From the NCBI RefSeq assembly GCF_011045165.1, contig NZ_JAAKZI010000034.1:1-46376 (forward strand): a DNA stretch of 46,376 nucleotides. The letters run 5' to 3'. Of the stretch, positions 32,788 through 41,142 are shown one piece after another (within the stretch, counting starts at the first letter, position 1; each line of letters opens with the position of its first letter). The notes beneath the pieces were generated by a model, which saw only the letters and a program-made list of their open reading frames with translations, did no database searches and had not been told where the DNA came from. The position numbers and the translations under genes were made by a program. The stretch is from Arthrobacter silviterrae (GTDB taxonomy: Bacteria; Actinomycetota; Actinomycetes; Actinomycetales; Micrococcaceae).

Positions 32788-32804
32788 AACGAACTAAATT
32801 CGTT
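32788..32804. promoter_or_regulatory. TetR operator O1
   Basis: AACGAA-CTAAA-TTCGTT is an inverted repeat 31 bases upstream of the tetR ATG. It surrounds a TTTAGT box that could be the tetR -10, so it fits autorepression. Confidence 0.7.
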
Positions 32805-32811
32805 TAACCCC

Positions 32812-32841
32812 TTGCGCGCCCCGGGAACTTGGATTCATAAT
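32812..32841 (+). promoter_or_regulatory. Promoter of the agmatine operon
   Basis: TTGCGC (32812-32817) and CATAAT (32836-32841) are 18 bases apart. The transcript start (near 32848) falls inside operator O2, so repressor binding would block initiation. Confidence 0.6.
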
Positions 32842-32864
32842 AAAACGAACAACATTCGTTTTAT
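32840..32864. promoter_or_regulatory. TetR operator O2
   Basis: ATAAAACGAA-CAACA-TTCGTTTTAT is a perfect 10-base inverted repeat with a five-base spacer. It shares the AACGAA-N5-TTCGTT core with O1 and overlaps the end of the -10 box and the start site of the amidase promoter. Confidence 0.8.
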
Positions 32865-32892
32865 GTGATTCCAATCTCCCCGAGGATGCAAA

Positions 32893-33864
32893 ATGCTTGA
32901 ACTGACAGCCTTCAATCCGCCCGTCTCCTGGGCCCGGACAGCGCAGGGCGACAACTCCGTGCCGCTCCGCGTGGCCCTGGTGCAGCACCGCTGGAACGCG
33001 GACCCGGCAATTGTCCGCGAAGAGCTCCGTGATGGCACCTCCCGGGCCGCCGCCCACGGTGCCGCCGTGGTCTTCCTGCCGGAACTCACACTTTCCCGCT
33101 ACCCGGCCGACACCCTCCCTGAAGGAACCCCGAGCGCAGCGGCGGAAGACCTCCTGACCGGCCCGACCTTCACTTTTGCCGCCCAGGCCGCCCGCGATTT
33201 CGGCATTTGCGTTCACGCATCCCTCTACCAAAGGGCCGACGCCGGCGACGGCCTGGGCCTGAACACCTCCATCCTCGTCTCCCCGAAAGGCGAGCTGCTG
33301 GCGCGGACCCACAAGCTGCACATTCCGCGCACCGACGGCTACTACGAGGACAAGTTCTTTCGTCCTGGTCCGGCCGCCGAGGACGCCTACGCGGTGCATG
33401 CGCCCGCGGAACTGGGCGGCGCCCGGCTGGGCATGCCCACCTGCTGGGACGAGTGGTTCCCCGAGGTGGCCCGGATGTATTCGCTGGGGGGCGCCGAATT
33501 GCTCGTCTACCCCACGGCGATCGGTTCGGAACCGTCCTTCCCGGAATTTGACACGCAGCCGCTGTGGCAGCAGGTGATTGTCGGCAACGGCATCGCCAAC
33601 GGACTGTTCATGGTGGTCCCGAACCGCTGGGGCAACGAAGGGTCTGTCACGTTTTACGGCTCCTCCTTCATCTCCGACCCCTACGGCCGCATCCTGGTGC
33701 AGGCCCCGCGCGACGAGTCCGCCGTGCTGGTGGCCGACCTCGACCTGGCCCAGCGCGCCGACTGGCTGGAGCTTTTCCCGTTCCTGGCCACCCGCCGCCC
33801 CGAGACCTACGGCCGCCTGCTTGAACCGGTCGATGCCGGCCACCCCTACGGAAAGGCCCTCTGA
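32893..33864 (+). CDS. aguB: N-carbamoylputrescine amidase
   Basis: This nitrilase-superfamily amidase hydrolyses N-carbamoylputrescine to putrescine, CO2 and ammonia. The catalytic triad is visible: E64 in VVFLPELTLSRY, K141 in RTHKLHIP and C184 in GMPTCWDEWFPE. The 323-residue length and the 'TDGYYEDKFFRPG' and 'YPTAIGSEP' segments fit the AguB branch. The adjacent agmatine deiminase makes its substrate. The ATG follows GAGGA by seven bases, downstream of a TetR-controlled promoter. Its stop overlaps the next start by one base (TGATG). The first about 20 residues are an extension relative to typical nitrilases. Confidence 0.93.
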   Translation: MLELTAFNPPVSWARTAQGDNSVPLRVALVQHRWNADPAIVREELRDGTSRAAAHGAAVVFLPELTLSRYPADTLPEGTPSAAAEDLLTGPTFTFAAQAARDFGICVHASLYQRADAGDGLGLNTSILVSPKGELLARTHKLHIPRTDGYYEDKFFRPGPAAEDAYAVHAPAELGGARLGMPTCWDEWFPEVARMYSLGGAELLVYPTAIGSEPSFPEFDTQPLWQQVIVGNGIANGLFMVVPNRWGNEGSVTFYGSSFISDPYGRILVQAPRDESAVLVADLDLAQRADWLELFPFLATRRPETYGRLLEPVDAGHPYGKAL

Positions 33865-34898
33865 TGCGCTGGGTGATGCCCGCGGAAACAGCCCCGCAGG
33901 AGCGGATCTGGATGGCCTTCCCTCCCGGCGGCTATGCCCTCGGGGACACCTCGGAAGAGGCGCACGCCGCGCGGAGCTGCTGGGCGGCCGTGGCCAACGC
34001 CGCCGTCGAGTTTGAACCCGTGACCATGATCGTGGCGCCCGGCGACGAGGAAGTTGCCGCGCAGTACCTTTCCCCCGAGGTCGAGGTCCGCACGGCTCCT
34101 CTTGACGACGCCTGGATGCGCGACATCGGCCCCACCTTTGTGGTGGGGAAGGCGGACGACGGCGGCACCCGGCTCGGTGCCGTGGACTGGGTGTTCAACG
34201 GCTGGGGCGCCCAGGACTGGGCCTCCTGGGGCAAGGACTCACTGATCGGCACGGCAGTGGCCGGGCTGGCCGGAGCCGAACGCGTTGGCTCGAAGCTGGT
34301 CAACGAAGGCGGGGCCATCCACGTGGACGGCGAAGGCACGGTGCTCGTGACGGAAACAGTGCAGCTGGACCCGCACCGCAACCCCGGGCTGTCCAAAGCG
34401 GACGTGGAGGCAGAGCTGGCCCGCACCATCGGCGCCACGCACGTCATCTGGCTGCCACGCGGGCTGGCCCGGGACGCCGAACGGTTCGGCACCCGCGGAC
34501 ACGTGGACATTGTGGCCACCATCCCCCGCCCCGGCACCCTCCTGGTGCACCGGCAAAACAACCCGGAGCACCCGGACTTCGCCATCACGGCCGAAATCAT
34601 CGAATTCCTGCACACCACACGGGACGCCGCGGGCCGGGCCTGGAACATCATCGAGGTCACTGCCCCGGAAACCACCACCGACGCCGAGGGGTGGGTGGAC
34701 TACAGCTACATCAACCACCTTGTCCTCAATGGCGGCGTAATCGCTTGCAGCTTTGACGACCCCATGGACGCCACGGCCCAACAAATCCTCGCCGACGCCT
34801 ACCCGGGCCGCAGGGTGGTCAGCGTTGACGCCCGCGAACTGTACGCCCGCGGCGGAGGCATCCACTGCATCACGCAGCAACAACCGCTGCTTCCCTAG
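33864..34898 (+). CDS. aguA: Agmatine deiminase
   Basis: The enzyme converts agmatine to N-carbamoylputrescine and ammonia in the cytosol. The 344-residue protein has the family order 'PQERIWMAFPPGGYALGD', 'DDAWMRDIGPTFVV', 'NEGGAIHVDGEGTVLVTE', 'GHVDIVATIPRPG' and the nucleophile C335 in GGGIHCITQQQP, all of which match peptidyl-arginine-deiminase-type agmatine deiminases. It is the second gene of the operon and is translationally coupled to the amidase. Like related bacterial operons it runs amidase then deiminase, opposite to the reaction order. Confidence 0.95.
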   Translation: MRWVMPAETAPQERIWMAFPPGGYALGDTSEEAHAARSCWAAVANAAVEFEPVTMIVAPGDEEVAAQYLSPEVEVRTAPLDDAWMRDIGPTFVVGKADDGGTRLGAVDWVFNGWGAQDWASWGKDSLIGTAVAGLAGAERVGSKLVNEGGAIHVDGEGTVLVTETVQLDPHRNPGLSKADVEAELARTIGATHVIWLPRGLARDAERFGTRGHVDIVATIPRPGTLLVHRQNNPEHPDFAITAEIIEFLHTTRDAAGRAWNIIEVTAPETTTDAEGWVDYSYINHLVLNGGVIACSFDDPMDATAQQILADAYPGRRVVSVDARELYARGGGIHCITQQQPLLP

Positions 34899-34910
34899 AA
34901 AGGCTCCCCC

Positions 34911-36467
34911 ATGAGTCAGACACAATTGCGTGGCAAAACTGTTGCCGCGCGGGGGACAGTGCCGTCCCCCTCCCCTGGCGGCAAGGGACTGGCCGCCGGC
35001 CAGCTCGGCCTGCTGGCCGTCGTCGTGATTGGTATTTCCACCATTGCCCCCGCCTACGTGCTCACCAGCACGCTGGGACCCACGGTCCAGGCCATCGGCG
35101 CCCACCTGCCAGCCATTTTCGTGGTGGGGTTCATCCCCATGTTCATGGTGGCGTTGGGCTACCGGGAACTCAACGCCGATTCCCCCGACAGCGGCACCAC
35201 CTTCACCTGGGTCACCAAGGCGTTTGGCCCCGTGGTGGGCTGGATGGGCGGGTGGGGGCTGCTGGCGGCCAACATCATTGTGCTCTCCAACCTGGCGGGC
35301 GTGGCAGTGGATTTCTTCTACCTGTTTGTTTCCCAGCTGACAGGCCAGGGATGGATTGCCGGCCTGGCCGCCAACAAGCCCGTCAATGTGCTGACCTGCC
35401 TGGTGTTCGTGGCAGCTGCCGTCTGGGTTTCCAGCCGCGGCGTCAAGACCACCAAGAGCGTGCAGTACCTGCTGGTGGCCTTCCAGCTCGGCGTCCTGGC
35501 CTGGTTTGTCATCGGGGCGTTTTCCAAGGTTGCCGCTGGGCAGGCCGCCACCTCCATGGCCTTCAGCTGGAGCTGGTTCAACCCGCTGGACATCGGCAGC
35601 TTCTCCGCTTTTGCCGCCGGGCTGTCCCTTTCCATCTTTTCCTTCTGGGGCTGGGACCTGTGCCTGACCATGAGCGAGGAAACCACCAACTCGAAGAAGA
35701 CGTCCGGGCTGGCCGCCGCCATCGTCGCCATCGCCGTCCTGGTCATCTACGTGGTGGGCTCGATCGCCGTGGTCATGTTTGCCGGCGTTGGCAACACCGG
35801 GGTGGGACTGACCAACCCGGACATTGCCGAAAACGTGTTCACGGCCATCGCAAGCCCCGTCATGGGCCCGTTCGCCATCCTGCTGTCCCTGGCCGTGCTC
35901 TCCAGTTGCGGCGCATCACTGCAGTCCACGTTTGTATCGCCGGCGCGCAGCCTGCTCGCCATGGGCTACTACAAGGCGTTGCCCTCGCGGTTTGCATCCG
36001 TCAACCCGCGCTTTCAGTCGCCGGTGTTTGCCACGGTGGCGGCCGGCGTGGTCTCCGCGGGCTTCTACGCCCTGATGCGCTACCTCAGCGACAACGTGCT
36101 CAATGACACCATCCAGGCCCTGGGCCTGATGATCTGCTTCTACTACGGGATCACCGCTCTGGCCTGCGTCTGGTACTTCCGGCACTCCTTGTTCAAGAGC
36201 GTGCGGAACTTCTTCTTCAGGCTCGTGTTCCCGCTGCTCGGCGGGGTGGGGCTGGTGGTGGTGTTCCTGCAAACCGCGGCGGACAGCTGGGATCCGTCAT
36301 TTGGCAGCGGCTCGCAACTGTTCGGCGTGGGCCTGGTCTTTGTCATCGGCGTGGGGATCCTGGTTTTGGGTGCCGTGGTCATGGCCGTGGTGCACTGGCG
36401 GATGCCCGGATTCTTCCGCGGCGAGACGCTAAAGCAGGACACCCCGGCCCTGGTTGTGCCGGAGTAG
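34911..36467 (+). CDS. APC permease of the agmatine operon
   Basis: The 518-residue membrane transporter has about twelve helices. It carries the APC-type first helix ('GLLAVVVIGISTIAPAYVLTST'), 'RELNADSPDSGTTFTWVTKAFGPVVGWMGGWGLLAANIIVLSNLA', and 'SFWGWDLCLTMSEETTNSKKTSGLAAA'. The N-terminal about 25 residues are Pro/Ser-rich and cytoplasmic. The gene starts twelve bases after the deiminase stop with GAAAGG as ribosome site. Its place in the operon makes agmatine or a related polyamine the likely substrate; this is inference. A strong terminator follows. Confidence 0.9.
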   Translation: MSQTQLRGKTVAARGTVPSPSPGGKGLAAGQLGLLAVVVIGISTIAPAYVLTSTLGPTVQAIGAHLPAIFVVGFIPMFMVALGYRELNADSPDSGTTFTWVTKAFGPVVGWMGGWGLLAANIIVLSNLAGVAVDFFYLFVSQLTGQGWIAGLAANKPVNVLTCLVFVAAAVWVSSRGVKTTKSVQYLLVAFQLGVLAWFVIGAFSKVAAGQAATSMAFSWSWFNPLDIGSFSAFAAGLSLSIFSFWGWDLCLTMSEETTNSKKTSGLAAAIVAIAVLVIYVVGSIAVVMFAGVGNTGVGLTNPDIAENVFTAIASPVMGPFAILLSLAVLSSCGASLQSTFVSPARSLLAMGYYKALPSRFASVNPRFQSPVFATVAAGVVSAGFYALMRYLSDNVLNDTIQALGLMICFYYGITALACVWYFRHSLFKSVRNFFFRLVFPLLGGVGLVVVFLQTAADSWDPSFGSGSQLFGVGLVFVIGVGILVLGAVVMAVVHWRMPGFFRGETLKQDTPALVVPE

Positions 36468-36487
36468 CGCCACCAGCTTCCAGCCAC

Positions 36488-36529
36488 AAAAATGCCGCCC
36501 GGAAACCAACGTTTCCGGGCGGCATTTTT
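36488..36529. terminator. Bidirectional Rho-independent terminator
   Basis: AAAAATGCCGCCCGGAAAC (36488-36506) is fully complementary to 36511-36529, a 19-base perfect stem with loop CAAC. A-tract and T-tract flank it, so it serves both the permease (plus) and fprA2 (minus) transcripts. Confidence 0.93.
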
Positions 36530-36536
36530 GCGGCTG

Positions 36537-38027
36537 CTACCCGAGGACGGCGGCGCCGCGGGAAACGTGCACCATTTCCTCGCGGGAGACCACCTTGACG
36601 CGTTCGCGCTGCACAGGTCCGTTCTCCGAGGCGGCCGCCCCGAGGCCCTTCTCATGGGCGTCCAGCTCATGCCAGCCCTCCCACGTGGTGAAGTCCACCT
36701 CGCGGGACTCCAGCAGATCCAGGATGGCATCGTGTTCTCGGACCGCGGCTGTCGGCAGCCCTTCACGGTCGCTGAGCAGGTGGGTGATTGTTTCCAGGGC
36801 ATCGCCCTTGGTGCTGCCGATCAGGCCCACCGGCCCGCGCTTGATCCAGCCCGTCGCATAGATGCCCGGCACCTGGGATCCGTCGGCACCCAGCACGCGG
36901 CCGCCGTCGTTCGTGACAACGCCGCGGCGGTGGTCAAACTCCACGTCCGGCAGGGCGGAGCCGAAGTAGCCCACCGAACGGTAGACGGCCTGCACCGGGT
37001 AGTCGATGAACTCGCCGGTGCCGCGCGTGTTCCCCGTGCCGTCCAGCTCCGTGCGCTCAAACTTGATGCCGGTGACCTTGCCGTCCTCACCCGTGATCTC
37101 GACCGGGTTGTGGAGGAAGTGCAGGTGGAGCCGGCGGGAGGCGCCCGTGGCGGGGTCGGCGGCGTCGTCCTCCTGCTCCACGAGCCAGTTGGTGAGGGTG
37201 TTGACCATGGTCTTGATCTGGTTGTTGCTCTTGATCGCCTCATCGGAGGCCTCGTCGAAGTCGAAGTCCTCCTCGTAGAGGACAATGTCCACGTCGCGGG
37301 AATGCGACAGCTCGCGCAGCTCCATGGGCGTGAACTTCACCTGGGCGGGGCCGCGGCGGCCGAAAATGTGCACGTCCGTGACCGGCGATTCCAACAGGCC
37401 CTGGTAGACGTTGTCCGGAATTTCGGTGACCAGGAGGTCGTCGGCATGCTTGGAGAGCACACGCGCCACGTCCAGGGCCACGTTGCCGTTGCCAATGACG
37501 GCAATTTCCTTGGCGGTCAGGGGCCATTCGCGGGACACATCCGGGTGGCCGTCATACCAGGAGACAAAGTCGGCACCGCCGAAGGAGCCCTCCAGCTCGA
37601 TGCCGGGGATGTTCAGGTCCGCGTCCTTGATGGCGCCCGTGGCGAAGATCACGGCGTCGTAGTGCGTTTGGAGGTCCTCCAGGGAGAGATCCGTGCCGTA
37701 ATCGACGTTGCCGAAGAAGCGGATGTCCCCGCGGTCCAGGACCTTGTGCAGGGCGTTGACGATGCCCTTGATGCGGGGATGGTCCGGCGCCACGCCGTAG
37801 CGGATCAAGCCGTACGGGGCCGGGTAGCGGTCAAAGAGGTCGATCGCCAGGACCAGGCCGTCCTGCACTTCCTGGCTCTTGGTCAGCATGTCCGCGGCGT
37901 AGACGCCTGCCGGGCCGGAGCCGATGACTGCGATGCGCAGCGGGCTATCCGCCGTTCCGCGGTTTTCGGTTCCAGGGATGCTGGCTGCAGGAGAGACGGG
38001 AGTGCTTGATGACACGGCTGTGCTCAT
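36537..38027 (-). CDS. fprA: FprA-type ferredoxin-NADP+ reductase, paralogue 2
   Basis: The 496-residue flavoenzyme is closely similar to the copy at 14863-16278. It has FAD site 'IAVIGSGPAGVYAADMLTK', signature 'YPAPYGLIRYGVAPDHPRIKGI', NADPH site 'AVIGNGNVALDVARVL', and end 'YATGWIKRGPVGLIGSTKGDALETI'. It differs by a Ser/Thr/Pro-rich N-terminal extension of about 30 residues. It follows the sirohaem synthase gene by 31 bases on the same strand and so belongs to the sulfur block; reducing ferredoxin for sulfite reductase is the likely job. The ATG at 38027 is chosen because the longer open frame runs antisense-like through the upstream gene. No clear ribosome site is seen. Confidence 0.9.
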   Translation of the reverse strand: MSTAVSSSTPVSPAASIPGTENRGTADSPLRIAVIGSGPAGVYAADMLTKSQEVQDGLVLAIDLFDRYPAPYGLIRYGVAPDHPRIKGIVNALHKVLDRGDIRFFGNVDYGTDLSLEDLQTHYDAVIFATGAIKDADLNIPGIELEGSFGGADFVSWYDGHPDVSREWPLTAKEIAVIGNGNVALDVARVLSKHADDLLVTEIPDNVYQGLLESPVTDVHIFGRRGPAQVKFTPMELRELSHSRDVDIVLYEEDFDFDEASDEAIKSNNQIKTMVNTLTNWLVEQEDDAADPATGASRRLHLHFLHNPVEITGEDGKVTGIKFERTELDGTGNTRGTGEFIDYPVQAVYRSVGYFGSALPDVEFDHRRGVVTNDGGRVLGADGSQVPGIYATGWIKRGPVGLIGSTKGDALETITHLLSDREGLPTAAVREHDAILDLLESREVDFTTWEGWHELDAHEKGLGAAASENGPVQRERVKVVSREEMVHVSRGAAVLG

Positions 38028-38058
38028 TTCTGTAGTGTCGTGGGGCTTAAGGACAAGT

Positions 38059-39318
38059 CTAGGAGAGAATGCTTGCGGTTTCCCGCGTGCCGTAGTGGGC
38101 CGTTGCGAGTTCCGGCGGCGCCAGCGGACTGACGCGCACCACGTCGCCGACGACGACGACGGCCGGGTTGCGCACCCTGCCCGCCTGCGCCTGGGCCACG
38201 ATGGTGCCCAGCGTGCCGATGGTGACTCGCTGGTTTTGGGCAAAACCGTTTTCGATGATGGCCACGGGGCAGTCCGCGCCGCGGCCCGCCGCCTGCAGGA
38301 TGGGAATGGAGCGGTTGAGCGTGCCCACCCCCATCAGCAGCACCACGGTGTGGTCGCTGCCGTGCGGGACGTTTTCAAGTTCCTCGTGGCCGCTGATCAT
38401 GGTGAATGCCTTGGCCAGGCCGCGGTGGGTGACGGGAATGCCGGCCGCGGCGGGAACGCTGACGGCGCTGGTGACACCGGGGACCACTTCGACATCCACG
38501 CCGGCGTCGCGGCAGGCAATGGCTTCCTCGCCGCCGCGGCCCAGCACGTAGGGGTCCCCGCCCTTGAGCCGCGCCACCCGGTGGCCCTTTTTGGCCTCGC
38601 GGACCAGGATCGCATTGATTTCACTTTGCGTGACGGGGTGGTGCCCGGGTGTCTTGCCCACTTCAATGACCTTGACGTTTTCGCCCAGTCCTTCAAGGAG
38701 GCCGCGGGGGCCCAGCCTGTCCGCCACGACGACGTCGGCCTCGGCCAGGAGCCTGCGCCCCCGGACGGTGATGAGGTCCTCGGCGCCGGGCCCTCCGCCA
38801 ATCAGGGCCACGGAGCCCTGGCGCCCGCGAGTGTCGGGATTCCGGCGGTGCCGCCCCAGTGGCAGTTCGCCGGTTTCCAGGCCGGCCGCGATGGCATTGC
38901 GGATGGCGACGGCGCGCAGCGGGTCTCCCCCGGCGTTGACGGCAACCTTCACGTCCTCCACCGTCGCGACGGCGGGCGTCCAGGCGGCCGAATCCGCTGC
39001 GTGGGAGTGGTTGACGGACCAGACGCGCTGTGACTCGGCGTCGGCGGCCACAAGGGTGTCGATGTCAGCGTCACCGCTGGCGGCCACGGCAAACCAGGCC
39101 GAGTCCATGTCGGAGCTCTCGTAGGGGCGCGCCCGCCACGTCACCAGCTCCACCAAGTCCCGGGCCGGGGCGCTGAGCACCGGGGCCACCAGCGTGACCT
39201 GGGCGCCGGCGTCGAGCAGGGCCTTCGCGCGGCGGGCAGCCACCGTGCCGCCGCCCACCACCAGTACGGGGCGGCCCAGCAGCCGGAGCGAGGTTGGGTA
39301 AAGATCCACAATTGCCAT
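38059..39318 (-). CDS. cobA: Sirohaem synthase: precorrin-2 dehydrogenase / uroporphyrinogen-III methyltransferase fusion
   Basis: This 419-residue CysG-like enzyme makes sirohaem for sulfite or nitrite reductase. The N-terminal Rossmann domain (about 1-150, 'PVLVVGGGTVAARRAKALLDAG') is the precorrin-2 dehydrogenase/ferrochelatase part. The C-terminal domain (about 165-400) is the SAM-dependent uroporphyrinogen-III C-methyltransferase ('SVALIGGGPGAEDLITVRGRRLLAEADVVVADRL', 'ARLKGGDPYVLGRGGEE', 'GVTSAVSVPAAAGIPVTHR'). Its ATG at 39318 lies six bases after a TAAGGT -10 box, so the transcript is leaderless. The operator-like site upstream is shared with ssuA and the small ORF. cysG would be an equally valid name. 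Confidence 0.93.
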   Translation of the reverse strand: MAIVDLYPTSLRLLGRPVLVVGGGTVAARRAKALLDAGAQVTLVAPVLSAPARDLVELVTWRARPYESSDMDSAWFAVAASGDADIDTLVAADAESQRVWSVNHSHAADSAAWTPAVATVEDVKVAVNAGGDPLRAVAIRNAIAAGLETGELPLGRHRRNPDTRGRQGSVALIGGGPGAEDLITVRGRRLLAEADVVVADRLGPRGLLEGLGENVKVIEVGKTPGHHPVTQSEINAILVREAKKGHRVARLKGGDPYVLGRGGEEAIACRDAGVDVEVVPGVTSAVSVPAAAGIPVTHRGLAKAFTMISGHEELENVPHGSDHTVVLLMGVGTLNRSIPILQAAGRGADCPVAIIENGFAQNQRVTIGTLGTIVAQAQAGRVRNPAVVVVGDVVRVSPLAPPELATAHYGTRETASILS

Positions 39319-39324
39319 GGGTTG

Positions 39325-39354
39325 ACCTTAGGGAAAGGGAATATTCGGGTTCAA
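39325..39354 (-). promoter_or_regulatory. Leaderless sulfur promoter 1 (cobA)
   Basis: On the minus strand TTGAAC (39349-39354) and TAAGGT (39325-39330) are 18 bases apart, and the -10 is six bases from the ATG at 39318. Two further promoters in this block have the same geometry. Confidence 0.75.
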
Positions 39355-39371
39355 GACGTTCGTTACACCCG

Positions 39372-39386
39372 TTCACGCAGCGTCAC
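39372..39386 (-). promoter_or_regulatory. Shared operator, copy 1
   Basis: TTCACGCAGCGTCAC (plus strand) is a near-palindrome with core ACGC-N-GCGT. It lies 17 bases upstream of the cobA -35; the other two copies lie 27 bases upstream, exactly one helical turn more. Confidence 0.7.
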
Positions 39387-39419
39387 GGGGGGACATATTT
39401 GCAGACCGATGCTGCCTAT

Positions 39420-40316
39420 CTATCGCGTGCTGCCAACCAGCAGGCCACGGCCGCGCAGCAGCCGCTTTTCCACCGGGGCGAACACCAGCAGCTCCACGGC
39501 GATGCCCACAAACAGGATGGCCAGGATCGCGGACATCACCATGCCCATGTCCGCCAGCTGGCGGCCCTGCTCCAGCAGGGAGCCGAGCCCGAAGCCCAGC
39601 GTTCCGCCCACGGCAATGATCTCGGCGGCCATGAGCGAGCGCCAGGCAAAGGCCCACCCCTGCTTCAGCCCGCCCACATACCCGGGCAGCGCGGCGGGCA
39701 GCACCACGTTCACGGCCATTTCCCACCGCGACGCACCCAGGATTTGGCCCACGCGCCGGTATTGCGGGGGAATCTGGTCCACGCCGGAAATGAGCCCGTT
39801 AATGATGGAGGGGATGGCGCCCATGAACATGACGAAGTAGACGGTGGCGTCGGTGAGCCCAAACCAAATGATGGCCGCAGGCACCCACGCCACGGAAGGC
39901 AGCACCTGCAGCCCTGAAATCAGCGGCCCAAACGCCCGCCGCAGCACCCGGACCTGGGACAGCAGCAGGCCAATCGGGGTGGCCACCACAATGCTGATGG
40001 CAAAACCGACGAAGCCGCGCTGCAGCGACGTCCAAATGGCCTCCTGGGCGGTGCCTTCGTGCCACAGCGTGCCCAGCGAGCCAAGCACGTCCAGCGGGCC
40101 CGGCACCTGGTCGCGGCGGCGCAGGCCCAGCGAGACGTAGAACTGCCACGCCAGCAACAGCACCACCAGCGCAACAAGCGGCAGCAGCAGGCGGGACCAA
40201 TCGATCCCGGTCTTTTCAACGGACTCCGACTGCAACGAATCCAGCCCGGCTTCCAGCGAACGCATTTCTTCGGCGTTCCCGCTCTTAAGCAGCGGTGATG
40301 TCACGGTTTCAGGCAT
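39420..40316 (-). CDS. ssuC: Sulfonate-type ABC transporter permease
   Basis: This is the membrane subunit of a sulfonate/taurine/nitrate-class importer: 298 residues with a cytoplasmic N-terminus and six helices. The EAA loop contacting the ATPase is in 'GASRWEMAVNVVLPAALPGYVGGLKQGWAFAWRSLMAAEII'. It overlaps the end of the ATPase gene by eight bases and is last in the unit. The neighbouring sirohaem and ferredoxin reductase genes favour a sulfur source (organosulfonate) over nitrate, but the substrate is not proven. Confidence 0.88.
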   Translation of the reverse strand: MPETVTSPLLKSGNAEEMRSLEAGLDSLQSESVEKTGIDWSRLLLPLVALVVLLLAWQFYVSLGLRRRDQVPGPLDVLGSLGTLWHEGTAQEAIWTSLQRGFVGFAISIVVATPIGLLLSQVRVLRRAFGPLISGLQVLPSVAWVPAAIIWFGLTDATVYFVMFMGAIPSIINGLISGVDQIPPQYRRVGQILGASRWEMAVNVVLPAALPGYVGGLKQGWAFAWRSLMAAEIIAVGGTLGFGLGSLLEQGRQLADMGMVMSAILAILFVGIAVELLVFAPVEKRLLRGRGLLVGSTR

Positions 40317-41142
40317 GACGGCGGATCTCCTCGCGCAGGCGGGCAGTAATGTCCGCGGTCAGTTCCCCCGCGGCGCCGGCGTTGGTGCGGTGTTCCTCGG
40401 AAACCTGCCATTCGGCCACCACGCGCCCGGGCCGCGAGGACAGCAGCAGCACCCGCTGCCCCAGCCGCACCGCCTCGCGCACATTGTGGGTGACAAAGAT
40501 GATGGTGCGGCCCGTTTCCTGCCACACGCGTTCCAGCTCATTGTGAAGCAGGTCGCGCGTGATCGCGTCGAGAGCCGCAAAGGGCTCGTCCATCAGCAGC
40601 AGCGGCCTGTCCTGCGCCAACGACCTGGCCAGGGCCACCCGCTGGCGCATGCCGCCGGAAAGCTCGTGCGGGCGCTTGTCCGCCGAATGCCCCAGGTTCA
40701 CCAAGTCCAGCAGTTCGGCAGCCCGGGCCCGGCGCTCCACCCGGCCCACGCCGCGCAGTTTCAGCGCCAGTTCCACATTGCCGCGGGCGCTCAGCCACGG
40801 AAACAGGGACGAATCCTGGAACATGAACGCGGCACCGTCCACCGGCACTTCCAGCGCGCCGGACGTGGGAACGTCCAGCCCGGAAATGATGTTCAGCAGC
40901 GTTGACTTTCCACAGCCTGAAGCGCCCAGCAGCGCCACAAACTCGCCCTGGTGGACGGTGGCATTCACGTCCTCCAAGACCGGCGCGCCGCCGCCAAAGC
41001 GCTTGCCCAGCCCTTCCAGTACGACGGCGCGTGCCCGGCTTCCGCCGTCGGCCTGCCGTGCGCCGTCGGCCTGCTTTGCGCCGGCACCCTGCGGGTGCAC
41101 CCCTGCCGCGGCAGGGCGCTGTTCGGCCAGTAATTCAGTCAT
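40309..41142 (-). CDS. ssuB: Sulfonate-type ABC transporter ATPase
   Basis: This is the nucleotide-binding subunit: 277 residues with Walker A GASGCGKST (residues 73-81), Q-loop FMFQDSSLFPW, signature LSGGMRQRVALARSL, Walker B LLLMDEPFAALD and switch histidine in IIFVTHNVREAVRL. The first about 38 residues are an Ala/Gly/Gln-rich extension with a short direct repeat (KQADGARQADGG). The ATG at 41142 overlaps the stop of the 72-codon gene as ATGA, so its translation is probably coupled to that small gene. The open frame extends further upstream only through the small gene in another frame. Confidence 0.9.
   Translation of the reverse strand: MTELLAEQRPAAAGVHPQGAGAKQADGARQADGGSRARAVVLEGLGKRFGGGAPVLEDVNATVHQGEFVALLGASGCGKSTLLNIISGLDVPTSGALEVPVDGAAFMFQDSSLFPWLSARGNVELALKLRGVGRVERRARAAELLDLVNLGHSADKRPHELSGGMRQRVALARSLAQDRPLLLMDEPFAALDAITRDLLHNELERVWQETGRTIIFVTHNVREAVRLGQRVLLLSSRPGRVVAEWQVSEEHRTNAGAAGELTADITARLREEIRRHA

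Noticed and set aside
36492-38009. A 505-codon plus-strand open frame opposite the second FprA gene
   Set aside because: It mirrors a gene with complete FAD and NADPH motifs, and an equivalent mirror frame exists opposite the first FprA copy.
39372-39386. Shared near-palindrome considered as a transcription terminator hairpin
   Set aside because: The stem would be only four to five base pairs with one-base loops and no U-tract. Its fixed distance to three promoters fits a protein-binding site instead.
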